This document shows, one piece after another, positions 43,234-52,890 of a DNA stretch of 64,000 bases. Under the pieces are notes generated by a model. It saw nothing but the letters and a program-made list of their open reading frames with translations, had not been told where the DNA came from and did not search any database. The position numbers and the translations under genes were made by a program. Positions within the stretch are counted from its first letter, which is position 1; every line of letters begins with the position of its first letter. This DNA is from Halictus rubicundus (taxonomy: Eukaryota; Arthropoda; Insecta; Hymenoptera; Halictidae). The stretch is from NCBI RefSeq assembly GCF_050948215.1, contig NC_135164.1, forward strand, positions 1,617,116 to 1,681,115. The letters run 5' to 3'.

Positions 43234-44442
43234 ATGGAAAAGGTAAGTTTCAGTCTCCTGTATCATATAATTAATCTAAAATATTGTATATATTATCGGT
43301 ATATCATTATATTATTTTTCATATGTTTTTCAGATTCCAAACCGTCGACCAGAGAGGACAATCCAGAAGCCGGCGAGGTATAAGACCACCTCGTCGGATG
43401 GGGAGCCTCGGCGACGGAAACGCCCCTTTCAACCAGCGAGTGCTCTTAACTCCGATGAGGAGCTCCAGAGACTTCTGGAGGCCGATTCGCCGGAGAGTCA
43501 TGGAGCAAAGTCGACATCGTTGCTCAATCCTCCTCCCATACCACCACCAACCTCCTCCCCAATAGATTTGTCTGCTTCCTCCACGTCCTATTTACCACCA
43601 CGTCCTATAACACCACCTCCTATAACACCACGTCCTATAACACCACAGACCCCCGCAACCATCACAAGATCCCAATTTGAGCAACTGATGTCGCAAAACG
43701 CGAAACTGATGTCTCAGAACGAACACCTCGCAAGAAAGCTGGACCTCCTGGATAAGAAAATGGATCAGTATGTAATTTAAGAAATTGAAATTACAGTATG
43801 ATGGCAATATTTAACAAAATTTACTTCTTCTTTCTAGAATATTGAAAAAAAGGGAGCAACCTCGTACTTATGGGAGAAAGCCGGAATGTCTACCTCTTCA
43901 AACGAGGGAAGAGGTAGACAACTTCGAAAACTGCTCCGAACAGGAGTACAATAATGTGGTAAGTGTATGCATTTATTCCATTGCTATATGCGCACACACG
44001 TGTGAGTATATATATTAATGATATAACTTATTATTTTTTAGGTTGACTTCTTTGCCCATGTAGGAGGGTACAATCTAAAAGAGGCACTGACTGCCTCTTT
44101 TAGAGAGGCTGTCGCAGACAGCCTCCTACCCTCATACACGTGGTTTGGCACGGACAGTTGCCAACCATTGTGTCCCACGAAAATTGTGCGGGCCCTTTTC
44201 GGTAAGAATTATTTATTGCTTAATACATTAACTTAATAAGCTTAATATGACCGTGTAAATAATCTTTCTTAAATAATGTTGCAGATGCAGTTTGCGAAAG
44301 CAGATCTTTCGCAAGGCCCACTCGCCTCGAATTTCAAGATTCGATGCGAGTGGTCCTGAAAGCTCGCAAAGAAAGGGTCCGGCACAAGAAGCCGTCGGGC
44401 AGTACGGCGAGGTATGTTAACCCCTGGCAGCAGGCAGAGTAA
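43234..44442 (+). CDS. DUF4806 protein gene, uninterrupted, five exons (293 aa)
   Basis: Exons 43234-43242, 43334-43767, 43838-43958, 44042-44201 and 44285-44442; donors gtaagt, gtatgt, gtaagt, gtaaga, all with AG acceptors, and phases that join cleanly with no stop. Residues 1-60 are basic, residues 65-110 Pro/Thr/Ser-rich with PRPITPP repeats, then a coiled coil (FEQLMSQNAKLMSQNEHL). The DUF4806 domain runs from about 170: PLQTREEVDNFE, VGGYNLKEALTASFREAV, TWFGTDSCQPLCPTKIV, and a basic final helix VVLKARKERVRHKK. Divergent from the transposase. The same gene type accompanies the transposase of element 1 and sits alone in the GACGTC element. I infer a DNA-binding partner of the transposase; this is not shown by sequence. 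Confidence 0.85.
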
Positions 44443-45110
44443 CCGGGGGCGCAAGTGGAGGGAGGAGTTTTAGTGGGTAAACCCTCGCTGTCACATCGCC
44501 CCTCTGAAACGGGGGGCGATCGCTTGGGGAGTCCCACACTTTCTCGGGGTTGGAATGGCCCCGAGAAGTTGTGCGTAACGCATTTAACCTCCCTCCACTG
44601 AAAATAAGAAAAATAAAAAATAAAAAAAAAACACCAAACAGCACTTTTCAGTGCTCCAAACAGCACTTTTTAGTGCTAATTTTAAATTATATTAAATCAT
44701 ATTTTAAATTAAATTGGCTTTTTTAATTGACTTTTTAAATTAAATTATATATTTTAAATTATATTATATATTTTAAATTATATTAAATTATATTACAATT
44801 ATACTAATTGTAACAATTTGAAAATAAATTCAATTGAAATAAAAAATTAATACACATTAAAAATATTCCGTCATCCCTTTCCATATTCTTCTTTCAATCT
44901 TCTTCGAATTCACTTCCTCTCGCACGCACACTCTTCGCGCTCTTTTCTCTCTCTGTCTCGCACGCATACTCTTCGAATTATACAACACGGCGCTTTGTCT
45001 TTCACGACACATTGTGGTGTTTACGCATCACTTTATCTTTATTACGCATTGAAACTTAAATAAAATACCTTTTCCCACCCTACACAGGAAGATTTACTTC
45101 AATTTTTACC
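44443..45110. other. Right interior of the 8.2-kb transposon, no gene
   Basis: 3' flank of the DUF4806 gene: short GC-rich part, then AT-rich repeats of TTTTAAATTATATTA type (44680-44830). Short minus frames here are fortuitous. Confidence 0.45.
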
Positions 45111-45409
45111 GATATTTACTGTTAGAACAAGGTTACGTCCGTTCTTAGTGCGACGGACCTGCCCTCTATAACGAAGTCAAAGTTTGGCTCCCATGCCGCA
45201 TGATGCCGCATGGAATTTTACCTGTAGGCTTCGCATGGATGTGACAAACATCTGCCGCCGCATTTCCTTATGAATTTCACGACACACTTTGGTGTCACAA
45301 TCAAAGCACAGGAGTTCCAAATTCTGCTTCGAGCAGGGTTTGGTACGAAATACATAACTCTTCTGCTTCGAGCAGGATTTGGTCGAGTAGGCATTTGGCT
45401 AACTGGGTG

Positions 45410-46248
45410 AGAATAACACGATTATTTCAAAAGGAAATCTATCAAAAATTATAGATAGAAATGGTAAGGTTACAGCAGTAGCATGTAAAGAAAAAGGAAC
45501 CTATAAAATGAAAAGTAAAGTAAAATACATTGCTGATAGTACAAAGACCATGAGTCAGAAAGAAAAGTGGCATAGAAAATTAGTTCATGTAAATTTTAGT
45601 TATTTAAATACGTTATGTAAGCAGCAATTGGTGACGGCTATCCCAAATGAACTTGAAACAGGATTTATAAAATGTAGGACGTGCATAGAAAATAAAATGC
45701 ATAATTTACCGTTCGAAAATAATAGGACTAGAGCGAAGGATATTTTAGAGATAATCCATACGGATGTGTGTGGTAGTTTTCCAATAACCGGTATAAATGG
45801 AGAAAAATATTTTGTATCCTTCATAGATGATTATAGTAAGATTGCAAAAATTTATTGTATAAACTCGAAAGCAGAAGTCTTTGATAGTCTAGTTAAGTTT
45901 ATAAATGAAAGTGAAAATTTAACAGGTAAAAAGGTAAAATTTTTGAGATGCGATAACGGAAAGGAATATTTGAATTATAAGATTTATAATTTTGCCAAAG
46001 AAAAGGGTATCATTATTAATAATTGTCCAGCGTATGTACACGAGTTAAATGGAACTGCGGAACGGTTCAATAGAACAATCATGGATATGGCGCGTTGTCT
46101 ATTGGCAGAAGCACAAGTACACAAAAGATACTGGCCTGAAATAATGTGTGCAACTGTCTATTTGAAGAATCGCATATTGGCAAAAACGATAGAAAAAAAA
46201 CACCGTATGAAATATTTTTTAAAAGAAAACCGAATGTTGCAAATTTAA
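45410..46248 (+). pseudogene. int: Copia integrase
   Basis: Continues the Copia polyprotein beyond the 8.2-kb transposon. Pre-integrase zinc region (WHRKLVHVNFSYLNTLC ... CRTCIENK), then the catalytic core: IIHTDVCGSF (Asp), FIDDYSK (Asp region) and NGTAERFNRTI (Glu). The frame ends at 46248 after an A run at about 46192-46200, where a one-base slip sends it out of frame; the correct frame continues from 46146 in the next entry. Would insert Copia cDNA and give the 5-bp duplication. Confidence 0.92.
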
Positions 46249-47102
46249 GATTATACGGAAGTAAAGTCTTTGTGAGAAAACCAGAACAAAAAAGAATCTC
46301 TAAATGGGATAAAAAAGCAGAAATGGGGATTTTAGTAGGCTATAATGAAGTTGGCTATAGAGTTCTTATAAACAATAAAATAATAGTTGCGAGACATGTC
46401 GATATTGTAGAAAAGGATGTTAAATGTATCGGCTTAGAAGAATCAGATGAGGAAAACGAAGAGTGTGCAAAAGACAAATTACCGGAAGATAGCTTTGAAA
46501 GCGCAGAAGAAGTCGAACAAGAAAAAGTTAAAGGAAATATTAAGGATTCTAAAATTGAGATTGAATCTGAGAATATACCACGTAGATCTAACCGCGAGAA
46601 AAGAAATCCATTTAGATACCCAGGAAATATATATGATAATAATATCTATGCAAGTTATTGTAAAGTAGATGCTCCGTCCACATTTGAGGAGGCGATTGAA
46701 AGTAATGAATGCAAAAATTGGAAAAAGGCCATGGATAGGGAGATAGAATGTTTAAATGAAAATAAAACGTGGATATTAGTTGATAAGCCATTAGGAAAAA
46801 AAGTTCTGGATGTAAAGTGGATTTACACAAGAAAATCCGATGGGAGATATAAAGCTAGGTTAGTCGTAAGAGGATTTCAACAAACAGATGTAATGGATGA
46901 CATATACTCTCCTGTAGCAAAGATGCAGACGTTAAAAATATTACTATCGTACTGTTGTCAAATGGGTCTAGTTATTGAACAAATGGATGTAGAGACTGCA
47001 TTCCTAAATGGTAGAGTAAGCTCGGAGGTGTATGTCAATACACGTATGTCAATCAACCAAAAGGTTGAACGAATAAAGGAACGAATAAAGTATGTAGACT
47101 AG
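46146..47102 (+). pseudogene. pol: Copia integrase C-terminus and reverse transcriptase N-part
   Basis: Frame overlapping the previous one. PYEIFFKRKPNVANLRLYGS and a Lys/Glu-rich linker lead into the Copia RT start NWKKAMDREIECLNENKTW, KVLDVKWIYTRK, YKARLVVRGFQQ, DDIYSPVAKMQTLKILL and MDVETAFLNGRV (first RT Asp). Just after this, a small duplication-like disturbance at about 47040-47090 breaks the frame, ending at 47102. Confidence 0.92.
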
Positions 47103-48196
47103 AAAAAGCACTATATGGATTGAGGGAAAGTCCAAGAGCTTGGTACGAGAGTTTTAATAAGTTTTTGATAAAGATAGGATTTGAAAGGAGTAATATAGAT
47201 TACTGCCTATACACTCTAAACGAAGGAAAAGATACGGTCTATTTACTTACATTCGTAGATGATTTATTGATCTGTAGCATAAGCAAAAAGAAAATACAAG
47301 ACATTAAGAAAATATTATCTGACAAGTTTAAAATGAAAAGCTTTGGTGAAATAAAAGAATATCTAGGGATTAACGTAGAATATGATTATCATAAAAATGA
47401 AATGAATCTAAGCCAAACTAAATATATTGAGTCATTGGCAAACAAGTTTAAGTTGCAAAGTAGTAAAATATATAATACTCCCATGGAAACGAATCTGAAA
47501 ATTGAACAGGGTGATGTATGTGAGAGTGCTATTAAGTATAGGAATCTGATTGGTGCATTATTATACATAAGCTCAGGTACCAGACCTGATATAAGTTATA
47601 GCGTTAACTATTTAAGTAGATTTCAAAATTGTTACGATGAAACTCACTATAAGTATGCGTTGCGAATATTAAAATATCTGTATGGAACGAAAGACTTAAA
47701 ATTAAGGTATAAGAAAAATGAAAAGGTTGAGATTCTTGATTGCTATGTCGATGCCGATTGGGCAGGTGATGTTGTTGACCGGAAGTCCATAACGGGCTAT
47801 GTAATTCGACTGTATGGTAATGTAATTTATTGGAAGTCAAGAAAACAAAAATGTGTAACGAAAGCCTTGACGTTTGCCGAGTATGTTGCATTATCAGAAG
47901 CAGTTGACAAACTGATATTTATAAAGGAAGTAGTTAAGATATTCACTTTAAGGATAGACAACCCCATTAAGATTTATGAAGATAATTCTGGAACGATAGA
48001 TATAGCTAATTATGGAAACTTCACGAAAAATTCAAAACACATAGAAATACATTACCATTATGTGCATGAGTATGTAAAAGGAAATACCATTGATGTAACG
48101 AAAGTAAATTCTGATGAAAATATTGCGGATATATGTACCAAAGCCTTGTGTAAAGAAAAACTTGAAAAATTCAGGAAATTGATAAATGTGAAGTAA
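47103..48196 (+). pseudogene. pol: Copia reverse transcriptase C-part and RNase H
   Basis: Resumes with LEKALYGLRESPRAWYESF, then the catalytic LLTFVDDLLICS at about 47250, KEYLGINVEYD, GALLYISSGTRPDISY and the RNase H domain CYVDADWAGDVVDRKSITGY with YWKSRKQKCVTKALTFAEYV. Ends at a stop at 48194-48196, 33 bases before the 3' LTR. One frameshift separates it from the preceding segment, so the element as found cannot make an intact polyprotein. Confidence 0.92.
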
Positions 48197-48229
48197 GGGA
48201 AATAGGTACAATATAAATGTAAGGAGGCG

Positions 48230-48267
48230 TGTGAAAAGATGAATACATTTATCTTGTACGAATGATC

Positions 48268-48334
<67 letters not shown>

Positions 48335-48537
48335 TAGGCTCTCACTCCAGAGCATCGCGGAATGGAGCGTGTACGCATGTCCGAGCGAAAAACAAGCGAA
48401 TGGGTAACAGGAAAGAAACGCGAAGGACACGAGGTTGTAGTCGTTGTGTAGAGACAGAAGTATATGTAGCGCCAAAGATTATTCTCATTAAATAACTATT
48501 ATATTATTCTCATTAAATAACTATTATATTGTTAACA
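48230..48537 (+). repeat. Copia 3' LTR (308 bp)
   Basis: Same as 32439-32733 apart from a longer (GA)n run and a few substitutions. Preceded by a polypurine stretch aaggaggcg. Flanked by ataag. Confidence 0.92.
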
Positions 48538-48690
48538 ATAAGACGTCTTTCTCGAGACGTCGTTTTTGCGTCCGAAATAAGACGTCTTTAAGACGTTTCA
48601 TTTCAGACGTCATTAAGACGTCTTTCCCGAGACGTTTTTAAGACGTTTCATTTCAGACATCCTTAAAGATGTCTTTTTCGAGACTAAATA
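48538..48690. repeat. GACGTC palindrome cluster, host-element continuation
   Basis: Continues the subterminal region interrupted by Copia: repeated AGACGTCTTT and TTTAAGACGTTTCATTTCAG units. Confidence 0.8.
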
Positions 48691-49006
48691 AATGGTATTG
48701 TCTAGGTAATTTAAAAATAGCAATTAATTTAACTTTCATTTTTATTACAATTTGTTCCTCGTTGTTCATTCCATCTGTACATGTCTCATGATTATTACGT
48801 ACATTTCTCTCTCAAAGTCTTTATTTTACAAATAAACCATTTTTAACATAATTTTACTAGTTAATTAATTTAACTATTATTACCGCTCAGTTAACGAACA
48901 CGCGAACTCTAAACTGGTGACCCCGACGTGATATTTTTCTTAATTTCAACCTTCATTCAATTCGTTCGTAGTTTCGCGTATAACGTTCAAAAAGTGCGTC
49001 CCAATC

Positions 49007-50029
49007 ATGCCGATCTCTCGCTCTCCAATTCCGGGACAATTTACGGATTCACTCCCTCAGGATGATTTCGGACCTCCGCCAGATAATGTGACGGATCATG
49101 GAAACCAGAGACGGGACTCGTTTGAGAGTTGTTCTGATACAGAATTGTTCGACGCTGCTGCGAAGCTACGAGTAGACGCTGTGGCTGGTTGTCGCCTTCC
49201 GCCCTTCTGGAGAACAAATCCGGAACTGTGGTTCTTCCAAGTAGAAGCAGCTTTCGGAATCCATCGTATAAGGTCGGACGAGTCGAAATACAATCTGGTA
49301 TTATCAAAACTGGATCAAGACTCTCTCCAGGAGGTGACCGACATAGTCAAGTCCCCGCCGCCAACTGGAAAATATGAAAATTTAAAGGCGGCCATTCTGC
49401 GCCAATTCGTAGACTCCACGGATCGCCAATTACACAGACTTCTCACGCAATTAGAGCTCGGAGATAAGAAACCATCACAGCTGCTCCGTCGAATGAAAGC
49501 TCTGGCGGGAGACCGCGTATCCGAGTTGTTGTTGCGAGTTAAGTGGTTGGATTTACTGCCAGGCAATATTCAACGTCCCTTGAGGATTTTCAAGGCGGCT
49601 GATCTTGAAGAATTGGCTATTGCTGCAGACGAACTTGTTGGAGGTTCGTCAACCAGTTGTTTTGTTTCGGCGGTGGGATCCCGTGTGCGCCCGCATTCAC
49701 CAACCCATATGCCTCGAAGTTTACCCTCTTCAATTTCACCTGCTCGGCAAGACGAATTAACGTCAACTGTAGCCAACATTAACACTTCGCTGATACAGAT
49801 CATTGAACAAAATCGACAGTTACTGGAAAAGGTTTCCGTCCTTTCAAGAGGGGGTTCTTACGGACGCTCAGATGATCGAGCCCGCAGTCCAGCCCGTGCA
49901 CGTTCCCCTGCCTCCCTCGCCTCAGGTTTCTGCTTCTATCATAGGCGTTATGGGATGGATGTCAACAAGTGCGAACAGCCGTGTTCTTTCAAACCGATAA
50001 CACAAGTGATAGGCCATTCGGAAAACTAG
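49007..50029 (+). CDS. gag: CsRn1-type Gag
   Basis: 340 aa starting MPISRSPIPGQFTDSLP. Residues about 62-210 are the CsRn1-clade capsid domain: PPFWRTNPELWFFQVEAAF, KYNLVLSKLDQDSLQEV, LRRMKALAGDR and WLDLLPGNIQRPL. A Ser/Arg-rich tail follows with GFCFYHRRYGMDVNKCEQPC, the single atypical CHCC knuckle of this clade. Frame undamaged. It overlaps the protease frame by 61 bases (49969-50029), consistent with frameshift expression. Confidence 0.88.
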   Translation: MPISRSPIPGQFTDSLPQDDFGPPPDNVTDHGNQRRDSFESCSDTELFDAAAKLRVDAVAGCRLPPFWRTNPELWFFQVEAAFGIHRIRSDESKYNLVLSKLDQDSLQEVTDIVKSPPPTGKYENLKAAILRQFVDSTDRQLHRLLTQLELGDKKPSQLLRRMKALAGDRVSELLLRVKWLDLLPGNIQRPLRIFKAADLEELAIAADELVGGSSTSCFVSAVGSRVRPHSPTHMPRSLPSSISPARQDELTSTVANINTSLIQIIEQNRQLLEKVSVLSRGGSYGRSDDRARSPARARSPASLASGFCFYHRRYGMDVNKCEQPCSFKPITQVIGHSEN

Positions 50030-50709
50030 AAGAACCGGCATTAGTACAGGCGGCTGATGCCGGCAGCAGTTTTCAAGGAAATCGTCTCCATGTTCACGAT
50101 AGACAATCCGGTATGAGATTTCTTGTGGACTCTGGCTCAGTGGTATCCCTCCTGCCACGTTCAGCTGTCAAGAGATCCCTAACTCCACAGAGGCTTGTCT
50201 TATCAGCAGCAAATTCGACTTCCATTCCTACTTTCGGCCTCCAAATGATCGAGCTCAACCTGGGTCTCCGCCGATCCATTAAATGGCCTTTCATTATTGC
50301 TGGAGTTGCATCAGCCATCATCGGTGCTGATCTTCTTGCCCATTATGGTCTTCTAGTGGATGTCAAGCGTCGACGCATCCTGGACCCTCTGACCTCTATC
50401 ACGTCCACAGGGGATTTCGCGCCGGCCCGTATTCATTCTGTCTCACTGGTGGAGAGCGGCAACTCACCGGGTCCCGTTCCATGTGAAATAATTTCTAAAT
50501 TAATCACTGAATTCAGCGATTTAACTGTTTTCATCAGCACCGCCACGCGGATTAAGGATCCGTTGGTCCAGCACCACATCCATACAGAGACCCCCGGTTT
50601 TCGAACGGCCCCGCAGACTGTCTGGGGAAAGACTTGCTGCTGCCAAGGCATAATTCGGTCCGTTGCTCGACGGAGGCATCATTCGTCCGTCGTCAAGCCA
50701 ATGGGCTAG
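49969..50709 (+). pseudogene. pro: CsRn1-type protease and linker to RT
   Basis: Aspartic protease with RFLVDSGSVVSLLPRS (catalytic DSG), NSTSIPTFGLQMIELNLGLR and ASAIIGADLLAHYGLLVD, typical of CsRn1. It continues toward RT but is broken by indels between 50600 and 50760. The first part overlaps the gag end in another frame. Confidence 0.88.
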
Positions 50710-51345
50710 CCCTCTGCACATGGTAAGGAAATCTTCCGGAGCTTAGCGTTCCACAGGAGATTATCGCCGACTGTACGCTGTCACCATTCCCGATCGCTAC
50801 CCTTTACCGATCATTGAAGACCTCCTCCAGGACTGTCACGATTGTTCAATTTTTTCAACCATCGACTTGCAGAAGGCTTACCATCAGATTCCGGTTGCGA
50901 CAGAAGACATCGCCAAGACGGCTATTACCACTCCCTTTGGCTTGTTCGAGTACTTGGGTATGCCTTTTGGCCTACGGAACGCCTCGCAGACATTTCAACG
51001 CTTCATGGACTGGCTGTTCCGTTCCATGCCCTTTGTGCGTTGCTACCTGGATGATCTTTTCGTGATGTCAAGATCTATCGATGAACACACGCGTCATCTT
51101 CGGCTTGTCTTCGAGGTGCTGCGAGGGGCCAAACTGACGATCAATCTGCAGAAATGTGTTTTTGCGCAACCTGAGGTCATTTATCTGGGCTACTCAATTT
51201 CCAAGGAGGGCTATCGCCCCCCTCCTGCCAAAATCAAAGCAATAGAAAATTTTCCCAAACCGGAGACCAACACACAACTCCGGCGTTTTCTTGGAATGCT
51301 GAATTATGGAATGCAGGCACCGTTAAATGACCTCCTCATTGGAAC
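50710..51345 (+). pseudogene. pol: CsRn1-type reverse transcriptase, damaged
   Basis: RT motifs in two frames: the GDYRRLYAVTIPDRYPLP region (frameshifted, about 50768-50815), then FSTIDLQKAYHQIPVA, KTAITTPFGLFEYLGMPFGL, CYLDDLFVMS (catalytic YxDD, about 51045) and YLGYSISKEGYRP. Ends at RRFLGMLNY, after which the rest of RT/RNase H is deleted. Confidence 0.9.
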
Positions 51346-52133
51346 CGCCAAGTCCTCCAAAAAGCCGCTGGCATGGAGACCGAGTGCGGAACAGGCAGTC
51401 CAATGGTATGGTGGAGAGGTTTCACCGATCCCTCAAGGCTGCCTTGATGTGTAGTCCTGAGACTCCTTGGCCGGATCTCCTTCCGACAGTTTTACTGGGT
51501 TTACGCAGCGCCTTCAAGGAGGACTTGCAAGCTTCACCGGCGGAGATGCTTTACGGCTGCAACCTGCGTATTCCGGGTGAATTTTTTGTTAAAGGGGACA
51601 CCCCTACAGAACCTCCTATTTTTGTATCCAGGCTCCGCGATTTGATGAGAAGGATCAAACCAGTTCCTGCGTCCAGGCACAGCAATTTACATCCTTTTCC
51701 CCATAAGGACCTTGATACTTGTTCGCACGTTTTCAAAAGGGTGGATTCTATACGGAAACCTTTGGATCCACCTTACACCGGCCCACACGAGGTAGTGAAG
51801 AGGATCAACGATAAAACTTTCGTTATTAAATTCAGAGGCACAGTTAAGACGGTTTCAACAGACTGCCTCAAGCCGGCCTTCCTGGAATCAACCGCATCAC
51901 CTAACATCTCGACACCATTGACACCATCACAACATCCATCCTCACCGACCGCCACACCGTCACGAAGAGTTTCGTTCCCTTCGCCCCCTGCGAAGGTCTC
52001 TGAGGGGGGAGTGGTTGTGGCGCCTCAGCGACGCGTAGTATCTCCCGCGTGCCGTCCTGGCGCTTCGAACACTCCGAGAAGGAGAAAACAAGTCTTGAAG
52101 CCGCGGCCGCTTTTTCTCATTGATCACTCCTGA
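51346..52133 (+). pseudogene. int: CsRn1-type integrase C-terminal part
   Basis: Frame 51327-52133. From about 51390: QSNGMVERFHRSLKAAL (third catalytic Glu region), PWPDLLPTVLLGLRSAFKED, ASPAEMLYG, then the chromodomain-free tail DPPYTGPHEVVKRINDKTF. The first two catalytic residues are deleted. The reading frame runs through the polypurine stretch into the 3' LTR before stopping. Confidence 0.88.
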
Positions 52134-52229
52134 AGACGTTTACCATTGTTTGCATTTGAGGATGCACCCTAATCGCGGCCTTCTTGCTTCCTCCTTCTCT
52201 TTTCTTGTTTAATGTTGTTTGTTTAATGT

Positions 52230-52860
52230 TGTCTAGGTAATTTAATAATGTTGTTTAGGTGTTCTTCCAATTCGCGTCATTACCGGGCGTCCACGCTCAC
52301 GATTCTTTTTTTTGTTTTCTTATGTAACCAGGCCGGTGGAGAGACAGGCTCTCACCGTGAACCCGTCGCCGGACCATCGGGGAATCCGGGCGACCGGACT
52401 TAAGAATAAAGTATCACTGTTTTTTTTTTCACTTTAATTTAGCGTTCCTCATTTAGTCACCTTGTCCTCCCCCCCCCCCCCAAAGAACCCTGGCCGCTGA
52501 GCCAATCCGGGGAGGGCCCGCACGCCTCGCAGCGCTTCCCGCACGAGGCGTGAACCGTTACAAGGTCATATACAATATTGTATAATATGTCATTGAAGAG
52601 GTCGTCACCCCTACTATTACATCGCGATTAGAAAAAAATGTAGTTGCATTAAAAAAGTGATGATCTTGATATCTAGAAAAAATGACCTTGAAAAAAGTTT
52701 TTTCCAAATCATTGTATTGCCCCTTCGGTTAGGTTAATATTGTCCTATAACGTTTTCTTCTATCATTAATACTAAGCGAGATGTTCAAGGTGGTCAAGTT
52801 AGCTTGGACACCCTGTATTACATTCATAGTTATACATCATTCTGTTTCTGTAATTAGTAT
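52230..52860. other. LTR-like GC-rich block and a mariner end fragment
   Basis: 52263-52562 is GC-rich with AATAAAG and a poly-C run (52471-52483) and ends CCGTTACA; it may be another LTR but I see no matching duplication. 52563-52830 is AT-rich and ends ttggacaccctgta, the outer end of a mariner-type terminal repeat, with no partner. Confidence 0.4.
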
Positions 52861-52890
52861 ATCTTTTTAATCAAAACATTTTATTTTCAG

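Larger units (their letters stand above)
37184..45407. mobile_element. 8.2-kb CMC-like DNA transposon with transposase and DUF4806 gene
   Basis: Ends CCCAGTAAGCAAAATGC and, inverted, CCCAGTTAGCCAAATGC, with duplicated TG (37182-37183 and 45408-45409). Subterminal regions share inverted blocks: ATCTGCCGCCGCAT (both sides) and a block of about 68 bp with GAGGGCAGGTCCGTCGCA (37331-37400 against 45115-45180). Inside: transposase (minus), divergent DUF4806 gene (plus), further exon-like minus-strand segments, and a 1.95-kb solo LTR. Both recognised genes have open frames, so apart from the LTR it looks potentially autonomous. The assignment to CMC (EnSpm/Mirage-like) rests on transposase resemblance to tnp2 and the 2-bp duplication. 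Confidence 0.8.
48699..52229 (+). mobile_element. CsRn1-type Gypsy retrotransposon, internally deleted
   Basis: LTR remnant from TGTCTAGGTAATTT (48699), PBS TGGTGACCCCGACGTGAT at 48915-48932 (the tRNA-Trp-type PBS characteristic of CsRn1 elements), gag, protease, part of RT, the integrase end, a polypurine stretch gaggggggagtgg, and the start of a 3' LTR at 52016 (TGTGGCGCC). The 14-base TGTCTAGGTAATTT recurs at 52230, where LTR similarity stops, so both LTRs are incomplete. RNase H and most of integrase are deleted around 51345-51400. Dead copy. Confidence 0.85.
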
